Shown one piece after another: positions 8,789 through 16,739 of a DNA stretch of 64,000 nt (its first letter is position 1; each line of letters starts with the position of its first letter). The stretch is from Rhodococcus spongiicola. Its GTDB lineage: Bacteria > Actinomycetota > Actinomycetes > Mycobacteriales > Mycobacteriaceae. The translations under genes were made by a program, and so were the position numbers. The stretch lies in the NCBI RefSeq assembly GCF_004011835.1, contig NZ_RKLN01000002.1:696124-760123 (forward strand), written 5' to 3'. The notes beneath the pieces are model-generated. The model saw only the letters and a list, made by a program, of their open reading frames with translations, had not been told where the DNA came from and searched no databases.

Positions 8789-10192
8789 ATGTCGGCCGCC
8801 ACCTTCGATGCGCCCCGGCGTGTCCTGCCCAAGTGGGCAAAGTCCTTCGGTCCGCAGATCGTCGCCGGTCTGATCCTCGGTGTCATCCTCGGTCTGGTGG
8901 CCCGGTCGATGCCCGACGCTGCGGACGGCAATGAGAATTGGCTCATCGGAACCGTCGCGACGATCGGCTCCAGCTACGTCTCGCTGCTTACCGTCGCGGT
9001 GATCCCGCTGATCTTCACCGCTGTCGTCAGTTCCATCGCGAACCTACGCAACGTCGCCAATGCGGCGCGTCTGGCGGTCCAGACACTCTTGTGGTTCGCG
9101 ATCACCGCCTTCATCGCCGTGCTTGTCGGCATCACGATCGGCCTGATCACCCAGCCCGGTGCCCACACCACGGTCGACGCAACGAACGCGACAGAGCCCA
9201 GCAGTTCCGGATCGTGGTGGGCATTCCTCACCGGGCTCGTGCCGCAGAACTTCCTCGGCCTCGGGGCGCAGACGGAGGTCTCCGGTGACAGTGTCTCGTC
9301 GTTGACGGCGACCACGTCGCTGAGCTTCAACGTGCTGCAGTTGCTCGTGGTGGCGATCGCGATCGGTATCGCTGCGCTCAAGGTAGGGGAGAAGGCAGAG
9401 CCCTTCCTGAACTTCAACGCAGCGCTTCTCGCGATCGTCCAGAAGGTGCTGTGGTGGATCATCCGCCTGGCTCCGATCGGCACTGCGGCTTTGATCGCCA
9501 GGGCCGTCGCCACCTATGGCTGGGATGCCATCGGCCAGCTCGGTGTATTCACCGTCGCCGTGTACCTCGGTCTCGCCGTAATCTTCCTCTTGGTGTACCC
9601 GATTCTGGTTCGTGCGCACGGACTTTCGGTGAAGAGCTTCTACTCCGGGGTGTGGCCGGCAACGCAACTCGGCTTCGTCTCCCGCTCCTCGATCGGCACC
9701 TTGCCGCTGACCGAACGGGTCACCGAACGGAACCTCGGTGTGCCACGCGAGTACGCGTCGTTCGCGGTGCCACTAGGAGCGACGACCAAGATGGACGGCT
9801 GCGCCGCGGTGTATCCCGCGATCGCGGCGATCTTCGTCGCCGAGTTCTACGGTGTGCCCCTGGGTCTGACCGACTACCTGCTGATCATCGTGGTATCAGT
9901 CATCGGATCGGCCGCGACGGCCGGCACCACCGGCGCGACGGTGATGCTCACCTTGACCCTGTCCACCCTCGGCCTGCCGCTCGCCGGTGTCGGTCTGCTG
10001 CTCGCCGTGGAGCCGATCGTCGACATGGGCCGCACCGCCGTCAACGTCACCGGGCAGGCGCTCGTGCCGACCATCGTGGCCAAGCGGGAGAAGATCCTCG
10101 ACGAGTCGCTCTACAACGCTCCCCGGAAGGGCGACCCGTTCGCCGACGAGGCGCTCGAGCCGGTCCCGGTCCCGGCCCCAGCCACCGTGTGA
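8789..10192 (+). CDS. Dicarboxylate/amino acid:cation symporter (DAACS family)
   Basis: A 467-residue multi-pass membrane protein of the GltP/DctA family. It has the serine-rich re-entrant loop signature (VSRSSIGTLPLTERV) and the substrate/cation motif TTKMDGCAAVYPAIAAIF, followed by the second re-entrant loop rich in Gly/Ala/Thr. It couples uptake of C4-dicarboxylates or acidic amino acids to Na+ or H+; which substrate cannot be decided. The ATG at 8789 follows an AAAGG ribosome-binding site, and the family homology starts there rather than at the upstream ATG. The C-terminus is a Pro/Val/Ala tail ending inside a 14-bp tandem repeat. Confidence 0.9.
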   Translation: MSAATFDAPRRVLPKWAKSFGPQIVAGLILGVILGLVARSMPDAADGNENWLIGTVATIGSSYVSLLTVAVIPLIFTAVVSSIANLRNVANAARLAVQTLLWFAITAFIAVLVGITIGLITQPGAHTTVDATNATEPSSSGSWWAFLTGLVPQNFLGLGAQTEVSGDSVSSLTATTSLSFNVLQLLVVAIAIGIAALKVGEKAEPFLNFNAALLAIVQKVLWWIIRLAPIGTAALIARAVATYGWDAIGQLGVFTVAVYLGLAVIFLLVYPILVRAHGLSVKSFYSGVWPATQLGFVSRSSIGTLPLTERVTERNLGVPREYASFAVPLGATTKMDGCAAVYPAIAAIFVAEFYGVPLGLTDYLLIIVVSVIGSAATAGTTGATVMLTLTLSTLGLPLAGVGLLLAVEPIVDMGRTAVNVTGQALVPTIVAKREKILDESLYNAPRKGDPFADEALEPVPVPAPATV

Positions 10193-10216
10193 CAGCCACA
10201 GCGTGACAGCCACAGC
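10189..10216. repeat. 14-bp tandem repeat spanning the symporter stop codon
   Basis: GTGACAGCCACAGC occurs twice in tandem. The first copy contains the TGA stop of the symporter gene, so the gene end has been duplicated into the spacer. Confidence 0.85.
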
Positions 10217-10223
10217 CTGACCG

Positions 10224-11504
10224 TCACAGGACGAGCCACAGCGTCGTCGTCGCCGCGATGATGGCCAGCGGGGTGGTTGCCAGCCCGAGCCTGGTGAACG
10301 TGCCGAGCTCCGGGCGGCATCCACCGTCAGTAGCGACACGCCGCCACAGCATCATCGCGAGCGACCCGATGTAGGTGAGGTTCGGTCCGAGATTGACCCC
10401 GATAAGTAGGGCCAGCACCAGGCCGGTCGGCGCGCCGGACCCGAGCGCTGCCAGCAGCAGCAGGGTCGCGGGGAGGTTATTGAGCAGGTTCGCCGCGACC
10501 GCCGCAATCCCGGCTGTCAAGAGCATGCCGAGCAGGCTCGCCTCGGTGGGAAGCCGGTCACCGAGCCAATCACCCACCGGACCGGCCGAAATACCGGCCA
10601 CCACGACGCCCAGGGCGAGCACGAACGCGCAGAACCACAGGTCTGCGGCGAAGACGATGCGACGCGGCGTCGTGAGGCCATCACGCAGCGCCGGCACCGC
10701 CAGCACCGCGGCACCTGCGGCCGCGATCCAGACCGGAGCGATCCCGACGAGGCCGCCGAGTGCGAACCCGACCAGCGTGGCCGCCAGAACCGAGAGCGCC
10801 AGGACCGGCGCCGGCTGAACCGGTGTCTCGGAAAGCGGTGTTTCGGAATGTGGTACTTCGGGCGGCGGTGTGTCGGAAGGAACGGGTTCGGTGACTGGAT
10901 CGGCCAGATCACGGCGGAAGAACACCAGGAAGACCGCGAGTTCGATCGCCACGGTGACCAGCCACGGCAGCGCCATTACCGCCGTGAAGTGGATGAACGT
11001 GAGCCCAGTCGCGGAGAAGGCGATGAGATTCGTCAAATTCGACACCGGCAGGAGCGTCGATGCCGAATTCGACAGGTGCGCGGTTGCGTATGCGTGCGGC
11101 CGCACCTGCATCCGCAGCGCCCGAGCCGCGCGGATGACGACTGGCGTCAGCAGCACCACCGTCGCATCGAGGCTCAGAACCGCGGTGGTGACAGCGGCGA
11201 CGGCGAACACGAGCGTGAGCAGTCGGCGCGGATCGCCGCCTCCACTCCGGGTGAGCACGGACGCGACCCAGCTGAACACACCCAACGCGTCGATGAAATG
11301 AGCCAGCACCAGGATCGCAGCCAGGAATCCGACGGTGGGCGCCAATTCGGTGATCTCGTCCCATGCCTGCCCGGGTGTCACCACGCCGAGCGCGAGCGCG
11401 ATCGCGGCGGCGGGACCGGCGACCACGATCTCCGGCAGGCCGTGCGGTCGCACGATTGCGAAGACCAACACGGCGGCCACCAGCGTCACCGCGACAACCG
11501 TCAC
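10224..11504 (-). CDS. ArsB/SLC13-type (ion transporter superfamily) permease
   Basis: A 426-residue protein with about eleven hydrophobic helices and a central cytoplasmic Pro/Ser/Thr-rich loop. Family marks are LSLDATVVLLTPV, the ATAHLSNSASTLLPVSNLTN loop, and the C-terminal NNLPATLLLLA and GVNLGPNLTYIGSLA motifs, as in arsenite exporters and citrate-type carriers. No ars regulator or reductase is nearby, so arsenite export is only one possibility. It is convergent with the dicarboxylate symporter and lies 22 bp from DUF1697 upstream, with which it probably shares transcription. Confidence 0.82.
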   Translation of the reverse strand: MTVVAVTLVAAVLVFAIVRPHGLPEIVVAGPAAAIALALGVVTPGQAWDEITELAPTVGFLAAILVLAHFIDALGVFSWVASVLTRSGGGDPRRLLTLVFAVAAVTTAVLSLDATVVLLTPVVIRAARALRMQVRPHAYATAHLSNSASTLLPVSNLTNLIAFSATGLTFIHFTAVMALPWLVTVAIELAVFLVFFRRDLADPVTEPVPSDTPPPEVPHSETPLSETPVQPAPVLALSVLAATLVGFALGGLVGIAPVWIAAAGAAVLAVPALRDGLTTPRRIVFAADLWFCAFVLALGVVVAGISAGPVGDWLGDRLPTEASLLGMLLTAGIAAVAANLLNNLPATLLLLAALGSGAPTGLVLALLIGVNLGPNLTYIGSLAMMLWRRVATDGGCRPELGTFTRLGLATTPLAIIAATTTLWLVL

Positions 11505-11527
11505 CGCCGAATGATGCCACGCCGCGT

Positions 11528-12055
11528 CTAGCCGAGCAGTTTGACCAGCGTTCGGAGGTTACGGGTGGTGGTCACGGCCTTGAGTTTCGGCTTGCCGATG
11601 TTCTTGCCGAAGATGCTGTCGAGAGTCCGACCACGCTCGACCTCCCAGTACACGACGCCGTCGCCGCCCTCGATCCGCTCGATCGCCGGATCGAGGGTGC
11701 CCTGCAGCGCAAGTAACTCGGTAAGCACATCCGATTGCGGCGCGAACATCACGTACGGCTGCCAGCCGAAGCGGTCGGGATCGAACGGGTACGCCTCGAC
11801 GATCTGGGCCACGGTGTCGATGTCCAGCACGAATACCCAGGCCTCGTAGGCGAATGCCGCCCGCAGGGCGGCCTCGATGGTGGACTTCAGTGCCGTGACG
11901 TTCGCCGCGTCCGAGGTGAACAGCACGTTGCCCGAAGCGAGTACCGTCTTGACGTCGTCGAACCCGAGCTCGGCGAAGACCCTTCGAAGGTCGGCCATCT
12001 TGATGTTGATGTCACCGACATTGATGCCGCGCAGGAGCGCCACGTACCGGGTCAT
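11528..12055 (-). CDS. DUF1697 domain protein
   Basis: A 175-residue protein covering the whole DUF1697 fold. It has the N-terminal signature YVALLRGINVG, the middle ASGNVLFTS motif, and the C-terminal K/R-rich TTRNLRTLVKL. The family is widespread, cytoplasmic and functionally uncharacterised. The ATG at 12055 begins right at the conserved motif. It is divergent from rnpB and upstream of the ArsB-type gene on the same strand. Confidence 0.88.
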   Translation of the reverse strand: MTRYVALLRGINVGDINIKMADLRRVFAELGFDDVKTVLASGNVLFTSDAANVTALKSTIEAALRAAFAYEAWVFVLDIDTVAQIVEAYPFDPDRFGWQPYVMFAPQSDVLTELLALQGTLDPAIERIEGGDGVVYWEVERGRTLDSIFGKNIGKPKLKAVTTTRNLRTLVKLLG

Positions 12056-12161
12056 GCGACGAAACTACTATTTTCGAGCGGCTGTCTCTCCGCGACTCTC
12101 TCCCGGCGAAACCGAGACGCGGAAGGCCGCCGGTTGATTCGGTCCGATGCGCTTCACCCAG

Positions 12162-12167
12162 TAGGCT
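12162..12167 (+). promoter_or_regulatory. rnpB promoter -10 element
   Basis: TAGGCT fits the actinobacterial TANNNT -10 box and lies 8-9 bases before the inferred 5' end of RNase P RNA. The -35 region is weak: TTGATT at 12134 is too far, at 22 bp. Confidence 0.5.
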
Positions 12168-12175
12168 TGTCATGC

Positions 12176-12602
12176 GGACGAGTTGGCCGGGCGGCCGCGG
12201 CGACGGGAACCGACATCCACGAGTTGTCAGGCCCGGAGCCGAGGAAAGTCCGGACTCCACAGAGCAGGGCGGTTGCTAACGGCAACCCGGGGTGACCCGC
12301 GGGACAGTGCCACAGAAAACAGACCGCCGACGCCGTGCGTCGGTGAGGGTGAAAAGGTGCGGTAAGAGCGCACCAGCGTTCCAGGTGACTGGGGCGGCTC
12401 GGTAAACCCCGCCCGGAGCAAGGTTGAAGGCCGCACTGGTGACCTCCGGGACACCGGTGCGGCTGCGCAGGTGTTCGAGGGCTGCTCGTCCGAGCCTGCG
12501 GGTGAACCGCTCGAGGTACCCGGTGACGGTGTGCCCAGATGGATGGTCGCCACCCGGCGCTTGCGCCGGGGACAGGATCCGGCTTACAAGCCGACTCGTC
12601 CG
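12176..12602 (+). ncRNA. rnpB: RNase P RNA (type A)
   Basis: This is the catalytic RNA that trims tRNA 5' ends. The conserved core is present: GAGGAAAGTCCGGACTCCAC, then CAGAGCAGGG, the GGGTGACCCGCGGGACAGTG stretch and CCACAGAAAACAGACCGCC. The universal 3' part, with ACAGGATCCGGCTTAC, is also there. The P1 helix closes between GGACGAG (12176-12182) and CTCGTCC (12595-12601), which sets the ends to within a few bases. A GGTTGAAGG-type linker and the GC-rich P10-P12 region are as in other actinobacteria. It is followed by a strong terminator. Confidence 0.96.
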
Positions 12603-12620
12603 CCCGAACCGAATACGACG

Positions 12621-12644
12621 AAGGCCCCGGAAACCCGGGGCCTT
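12621..12644 (+). terminator. rnpB terminator hairpin
   Basis: A perfect 10-bp stem, AAGGCCCCGG / CCGGGGCCTT, with a 4-base loop AAAC, 19 bases after the RNA. There is no T-run. It also faces the end of the small convergent ORF and may act in both directions. Confidence 0.85.
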
Positions 12645-12657
12645 CGTGGTCTGCGTC

Positions 12658-12762
12658 TTAGAAGTGGCCGCCGATCGGGTTCACGACGAGAAGCTTGGCC
12701 CAGTACTCGGCTGCCGTGGGTCCGAGGTGCGGGAGCAGGGTCTCGAAGAGGAGGTTGGACAT
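12658..12762 (-). CDS. Possible small protein, 34 residues, convergent with rnpB
   Basis: This short ORF starts at an ATG placed 7 bases after CGGAG, an excellent ribosome-binding site. It ends 13 bases beyond the rnpB terminator hairpin. The peptide begins MSNLLFETLLPHLG, continues with a Tyr-Trp pair and a Leu-Leu-Val-Val patch, and ends NPIGGHF. It is moderately hydrophobic and amphipathic, with no signal peptide and no Cys. The open frame extends upstream to 12918, but that part is Arg-rich and looks non-coding. I do not recognise the sequence. Ribosome-binding site quality and clean boundaries suggest it is real; conservation would decide. Confidence 0.5.
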   Translation of the reverse strand: MSNLLFETLLPHLGPTAAEYWAKLLVVNPIGGHF

Positions 12763-12971
12763 GCGGTACTCCGATCTTTGACGCGACGCGTCGAGATGTT
12801 GGTAACGGGGTGCTCCGGTAACGCGGAGGCGTCGACGAGATTGCGCCGTACATGCATAGGTTATCAGCAGCAGTCGCTTTATCACAGATCTATATATTTT
12901 TGTTAGCGCAACAGTCACTTCGCGTTCACTATGCAGTGGTGGCTGTGCCGGTCACCGGGCAGACTGAGGAC

Positions 12972-13154
12972 ATGCGCGACGACAAACAGTGGTACTTCGA
13001 CCTCTCCGACGGCTCGGTCCACCAGGGCAAAGACAGCGATGTCTTCAACCGGATGGGTCCATACCCGGACAGGGCGAGCGCGGAACGTGCGCTGCAGATC
13101 GCGGCCGAACGGAACAAGGCCGCGGACGACGCCGACGACGAGTGGAACAACTGA
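12972..13154 (+). CDS. Conserved small actinobacterial protein, 60 residues
   Basis: A small acidic cytoplasmic protein beginning MRDDKQWYFDLSDG. It holds a GPYPDRASAERALQIA segment that resembles the core of SPOR-like repeats, then an acidic tail. Similar short proteins are common in actinobacteria and are sometimes mislabelled methionine aminopeptidase; no catalytic motif supports that name. The ATG at 12972 is chosen because the conserved part starts there. Upstream is an AT-rich stretch likely to hold its promoter. Confidence 0.7.
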   Translation: MRDDKQWYFDLSDGSVHQGKDSDVFNRMGPYPDRASAERALQIAAERNKAADDADDEWNN

Positions 13155-13172
13155 GCCTGTTGCCCGTCGGTG

Positions 13173-14066
13173 TCAGCTCCGGAAATCGAGCTCTCGGTGC
13201 GCCCGGCGAATCGCTTGGACATGACCCGGCAGTTCCGCGGTGGCTCGGCCGGCCCGTTGTTCCTCGATCGCATACAGGAGTCCGTAGGTGAAGGTGTCCT
13301 CGCCGTCGTCTCGGGCCCGTGCGGCGGTGTCGATGATCCAATTTCTGGCGAGTACGCCGTCCTGATGGTCGCCGAGCACCGTCTGGAGCGATTTGGCCGC
13401 GGTGGCCAGGTCTGTCGCGGACGGTTCGGTCCCCGCTACGGCCTCGGCTGCGTAGCGCAGTTTCTTGGCACGCTTGCGGACCCGGTGCAACGCCGGTCCG
13501 ATGTCCGGGGATTCGTCCCGGGGGTGCGCGAGCACCTTCCGTGCGGCCTTGCGTAGCTGGCGGTATGCCTTGTCGAGCCCGCCACGAAGCGTCATCTCCG
13601 CCGGGACCGGGTGGGCGCCGGACGTGACCTCGTCGAGCAGCGCGCACAGGGCGGCGTACCTCGCCCCGCCGAGCGCTTCGACGGCGTGCGCGTGAGAGGC
13701 CCTGTACAGGTCTTCTTGAGTCCCGACCAACCTCTGGTTCACCGAGCCGAGCACGAGATCGGCCGGCTGGGTGTCGATCAATTCCGAGAAGTGCTCGGCG
13801 AGCACTTCCGCGTCCCGGGCCTCGCCGAGAACTGATCCGAGCCAACGCAGTTCGTCACGGGCCGTGGCAGTCGCCTTGGGTGGGAAGGCGCGCCGGAAGG
13901 AGCCGAGCAGGCTGCGAAGCCGCCGCGCGGACACGCGCATTTGGTGCACCGAGTCCGGAGCGGACACACGGACGTCGGCAACGAGCGACGTGAGCCGCTC
14001 GTAGTGCTGCCGCGTCGCCGGGACAATGACGTCGGCGACAGCGGTGCCGTGCGTCGATGCTCCCAC
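13173..14066 (-). CDS. CHAD domain protein
   Basis: A 297-residue all-helical CHAD protein with two repeats of conserved histidines and basic residues: VHQMRVSARRLRSLL near residue 40 and LHRVRKRAKKLRYAAE near residue 200. CHAD domains bind inorganic polyphosphate through these basic patches. Unlike the M. tuberculosis neighbour Rv2226, there is no CYTH triphosphatase domain here, so it should be a binding rather than a catalytic protein. It is leftward and downstream of the proline iminopeptidase-lipoprotein unit's upstream end only by position. No partner gene is evident. Confidence 0.86.
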   Translation of the reverse strand: MGASTHGTAVADVIVPATRQHYERLTSLVADVRVSAPDSVHQMRVSARRLRSLLGSFRRAFPPKATATARDELRWLGSVLGEARDAEVLAEHFSELIDTQPADLVLGSVNQRLVGTQEDLYRASHAHAVEALGGARYAALCALLDEVTSGAHPVPAEMTLRGGLDKAYRQLRKAARKVLAHPRDESPDIGPALHRVRKRAKKLRYAAEAVAGTEPSATDLATAAKSLQTVLGDHQDGVLARNWIIDTAARARDDGEDTFTYGLLYAIEEQRAGRATAELPGHVQAIRRAHRELDFRS

Positions 14067-14110
14067 AGTTCTGGTCTACCAGTACGGATCGCGCGCGTCG
14101 ATGGAAGACG

Positions 14111-14150
14111 TCAGACGTCGATGTAGGCCGTCAGACGTCGATGTAAGCCG
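14111..14150. repeat. 20-bp tandem repeat at the pip 3' end
   Basis: Two copies beginning TCAGACGTCGATGTA differ by one base (GGCCG/AGCCG). They directly abut the TCA that is the stop codon of pip on the minus strand at 14151. A partial copy precedes them at 14097-14110. Confidence 0.85.
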
Positions 14151-15107
14151 TCAAACACCGAAACGATCCGTGGCCGCTACGAGATGGTGGGTGATGCCGG
14201 GTTCGGCAGCGGCGTGGCCGGCATCATCGACGATGTGCAGTTCGGACCCTGGCCACGCTCGGTGCAGTTCCCATGCACTCGTCACGGGACAGACCACGTC
14301 GTAGCGACCTTGCACGATAACGCCCGGAAGGGACTCCAGCGCGCCTGCTTCGCGTAGCAGTTCTCCCTCGTCGATGAAGCCGCCGTTGCGAAAGTAGTGG
14401 TTCTCGATCCGTGCGAACGCCAACGCAAATCGCGGATCGGAGGTCTCTTGGACGCGTTCGGGATTCGGAAGCAGCGTACTCGTCGTGCCCTCCCAGCCGG
14501 ACCATGCGATCGCTGCGCGTAGCGCGACATCGGGGTCGTCGGCGTGCAGCAGACGGTGGTACGCCTCGACGAGATCGCCCGAACGTTCCTCGTATGGAAC
14601 CGGAGCCAGGAATTGCTCCCAACGCTCGGGGAACATGTGAGCTGCCCCGCCGTTGTAGTACCAGTCGATCTCGCTGCGGCGCAGCAGAAAGATCCCGCGT
14701 AGCACAAGTTCGGTGACCCGCTCGGGGAATCGCTGTGCGTACGTGAGTGCGAGCGTCGACCCCCAGGACCCGCCGAAGACCTGCCAGCGATCGACACCGA
14801 GATGCCTTCGGAGTGCTTCGATGTCGGCTATGAGGTGATCGGTGGTGTTCACCGACAAGTCCGCACCGTCGGCGACGTGAGGTGTCGAGCGACCACAGCC
14901 GCGTTGGTCGAAAAGCGTGATGCGATAGGCGTCCGGGTCGAAGAACTGGCGATGCACGGGGTCGGTGCCGCCGCCCGGGCCACCGTGTAGGAAGACGACG
15001 GGTTTGCCACCGGGATTGCCGCTGACCTCCCAGTACACCCGTTGGTTGTCGCCGACCGCGAGGAAGCCCCTCTCGTGTGGCGAGATCGGCGGATAGAGCG
15101 TCCGCAC
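14151..15107 (-). CDS. pip: Proline iminopeptidase
   Basis: A 318-residue alpha/beta hydrolase of peptidase family S33. It has the oxyanion motif HGGPGGG, the DQRGCGRS strand, the nucleophile elbow GGSWGS, and late acid/His residues (GRYDVVCP, then DDAGHAA). Length and motif order are standard for bacterial enzymes that remove N-terminal proline from peptides. The start is a GTG three bases after the stop of the upstream lipoprotein gene, so both are one transcription unit. It is probably cytoplasmic, since no signal peptide is visible. Confidence 0.94.
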   Translation of the reverse strand: MRTLYPPISPHERGFLAVGDNQRVYWEVSGNPGGKPVVFLHGGPGGGTDPVHRQFFDPDAYRITLFDQRGCGRSTPHVADGADLSVNTTDHLIADIEALRRHLGVDRWQVFGGSWGSTLALTYAQRFPERVTELVLRGIFLLRRSEIDWYYNGGAAHMFPERWEQFLAPVPYEERSGDLVEAYHRLLHADDPDVALRAAIAWSGWEGTTSTLLPNPERVQETSDPRFALAFARIENHYFRNGGFIDEGELLREAGALESLPGVIVQGRYDVVCPVTSAWELHRAWPGSELHIVDDAGHAAAEPGITHHLVAATDRFGV

Positions 15108-15110
15108 GGC

Positions 15111-15557
15111 TCAGAATCCGATCAGAGCGGACGCCAGCGTCGGGATCTCGAGCGCGTCGAGCGCGCCCTGGCGTACCTGCGGGCACTGCGCGGAGGTGAT
15201 CGTGTCGACTCGCTCGCGGTCGCCGGCGAGCGCGAGCAGGTCGACGCCGTTCGCGGTGGCCCAGGAGATGACGACGGTGTTGAGCCCACTCTTGCCGAGC
15301 GTCGGCGGGTAGGTACGCCAGTTCTGCAACTGTGACTCCATGTCCGAGCACAGCTGTACAGCTTGGGCGTCGGTGACCCCGGAGGCCGAGTTGCTCCCGC
15401 CGCCGTCCGGCGTCGGGGCTGCCGCAGACGTCGATTCTGTGGTCTGGGCCGCGTTACCGGGTGTCGGGGACGGATCGTTGCTGCACCCGCCGACGAGTGC
15501 GGCGAGCGCAGCTGTGGCGGCTATGGCGGCCGCGAGGCGTCCTCGGCGTGCGGTCAT
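15111..15557 (-). CDS. Putative lipoprotein, 148 residues
   Basis: The N-terminus is a classic lipoprotein signal: basic MTARRGR, a hydrophobic Ala-rich core, and the lipobox LVGGC. A Pro/Ser/Thr/Gly linker (about residues 25-65) leads into a globular domain of ~80 residues containing two cysteines (LCSDME and SAQCPQV), possibly disulfide-bonded outside the membrane. I do not recognise the domain. The open frame extends upstream, but the ATG at 15557 is where the signal peptide starts. It is co-transcribed with pip, which follows after 3 bp. Confidence 0.8.
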   Translation of the reverse strand: MTARRGRLAAAIAATAALAALVGGCSNDPSPTPGNAAQTTESTSAAAPTPDGGGSNSASGVTDAQAVQLCSDMESQLQNWRTYPPTLGKSGLNTVVISWATANGVDLLALAGDRERVDTITSAQCPQVRQGALDALEIPTLASALIGF

Positions 15558-15705
15558 CGTGCACCTCGGTTCTCTCGGGGACCGACTTCGCGGTCCGGAA
15601 TGTCGAGTGTGCCAAAGTTTCGGGACGCCGGCCTGTTTCTTCGGCCGGCGTCCCGCCGGGTGTCTTCGGCCGGTGTCCCTCGCCCGGGACGCAGCAGCCG
15701 GTGCG

Positions 15706-16554
15706 TCAGAAGCTGTGCTCGGCCGCCGGGAACGTACCGGCGGCGACCTCTGCGGCATAGGCTGCGGCCGCGGCGCGCAGGGCCGAGCCGACCTCGCCGA
15801 ACTGCTTCACGAACTTCGGCGGTTTGCCACTGGTGAAGCCGGTCATGTCCTGCCACACCAGCACCTGGGCGTCACACTCGCTGCCGGCGCCGATGCCGAC
15901 CGTCGGAATGGTGAGCTTGCGCGTCACCTGACCGGCGAGTTCGGCGGGAACCATCTCCATCACCACCGAGAACGCGCCGGCCTCCTGGACCGCGATTGCG
16001 TCGGCGATGAGCTGCTCGGCGCCGTCACCGCGGCCCTGGACCCGGAAGCCGCCGAGGGTGTTCACGGACTGCGGGGTGAACCCGATGTGGGCCTGGACCG
16101 GAATCCCGGCGGCCGTGAGGGCAGCGATCTGCGGGGCCACCCGTTCACCGCCCTCGAGCTTCACGGCGTGGGCCTGCCCCTCCTTCATGAAGCGGAATGC
16201 AGTCTCGAGTGCCTGCTGCGGCGACGCCTCATAGCTGCCGAACGGCAGGTCGGCGATCACGAGGGCGTGCGGTGCGCCGCGCACGACGCCGCGGACCAGG
16301 GGAATCATCTCGTCGATCGTGACCGGCACTGTGGTGTCGTAGCCGTACACCACGTTCGCGGCCGAGTCGCCGACGAGTAGCACCGGGATCCCAGCCTCCT
16401 CGAAGAGGCGGGCGGTGGAGTAGTCGTAGGCCGTCAACTCCGCCCAGCGGGTGCCCTCGGCCTTCATCGCCTGCAAGTGATGTATCCGGGTCCTGCGCCT
16501 TGGCGCATCGGTAGGGGTGGTGCCGGTCGAACCGTATGGAGCGGTCTCGGACAT
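15706..16554 (-). CDS. panB: 3-methyl-2-oxobutanoate hydroxymethyltransferase
   Basis: A 282-residue enzyme of pantothenate synthesis that transfers a hydroxymethyl group from methylene-tetrahydrofolate to ketoisovalerate. The TIM-barrel motifs are intact: [21 protein letters not shown] (metal ligand Asp), [13 protein letters not shown], and [18 protein letters not shown]. The ATG at 16554 follows AAAGGGAC. The frame upstream of it is not family-like. It is divergent from the TAP-type hydrolase gene, as in M. tuberculosis (panB Rv2225 next to Rv2223c/Rv2224c). Confidence 0.95.
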   Translation of the reverse strand: MSETAPYGSTGTTPTDAPRRRTRIHHLQAMKAEGTRWAELTAYDYSTARLFEEAGIPVLLVGDSAANVVYGYDTTVPVTIDEMIPLVRGVVRGAPHALVIADLPFGSYEASPQQALETAFRFMKEGQAHAVKLEGGERVAPQIAALTAAGIPVQAHIGFTPQSVNTLGGFRVQGRGDGAEQLIADAIAVQEAGAFSVVMEMVPAELAGQVTRKLTIPTVGIGAGSECDAQVLVWQDMTGFTSGKPPKFVKQFGEVGSALRAAAAAYAAEVAAGTFPAAEHSF

Positions 16555-16739
16555 CGTTGTCCCTTTCTGCCTCGAGGCCCGCCTGGCGGGTCCCCGGGTT
16601 GGGTGATGATGGGGTTCAGTCTGCCACCGTGTCGTAGGGCGACGAAGAGCGGCCTCGGTGCCGTTGATCACACTGGTTGGTCGTGTTCCGAGCGTTTGTC
16701 GCGGTGTTCGTCGAGATTCGGCGTGGCACGATCGAAGAC

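Noticed and set aside
12227..12553. Protein frames inside rnpB
   Set aside because: The region is fully explained by RNase P RNA; frames there are by-products of its GC-rich structure.
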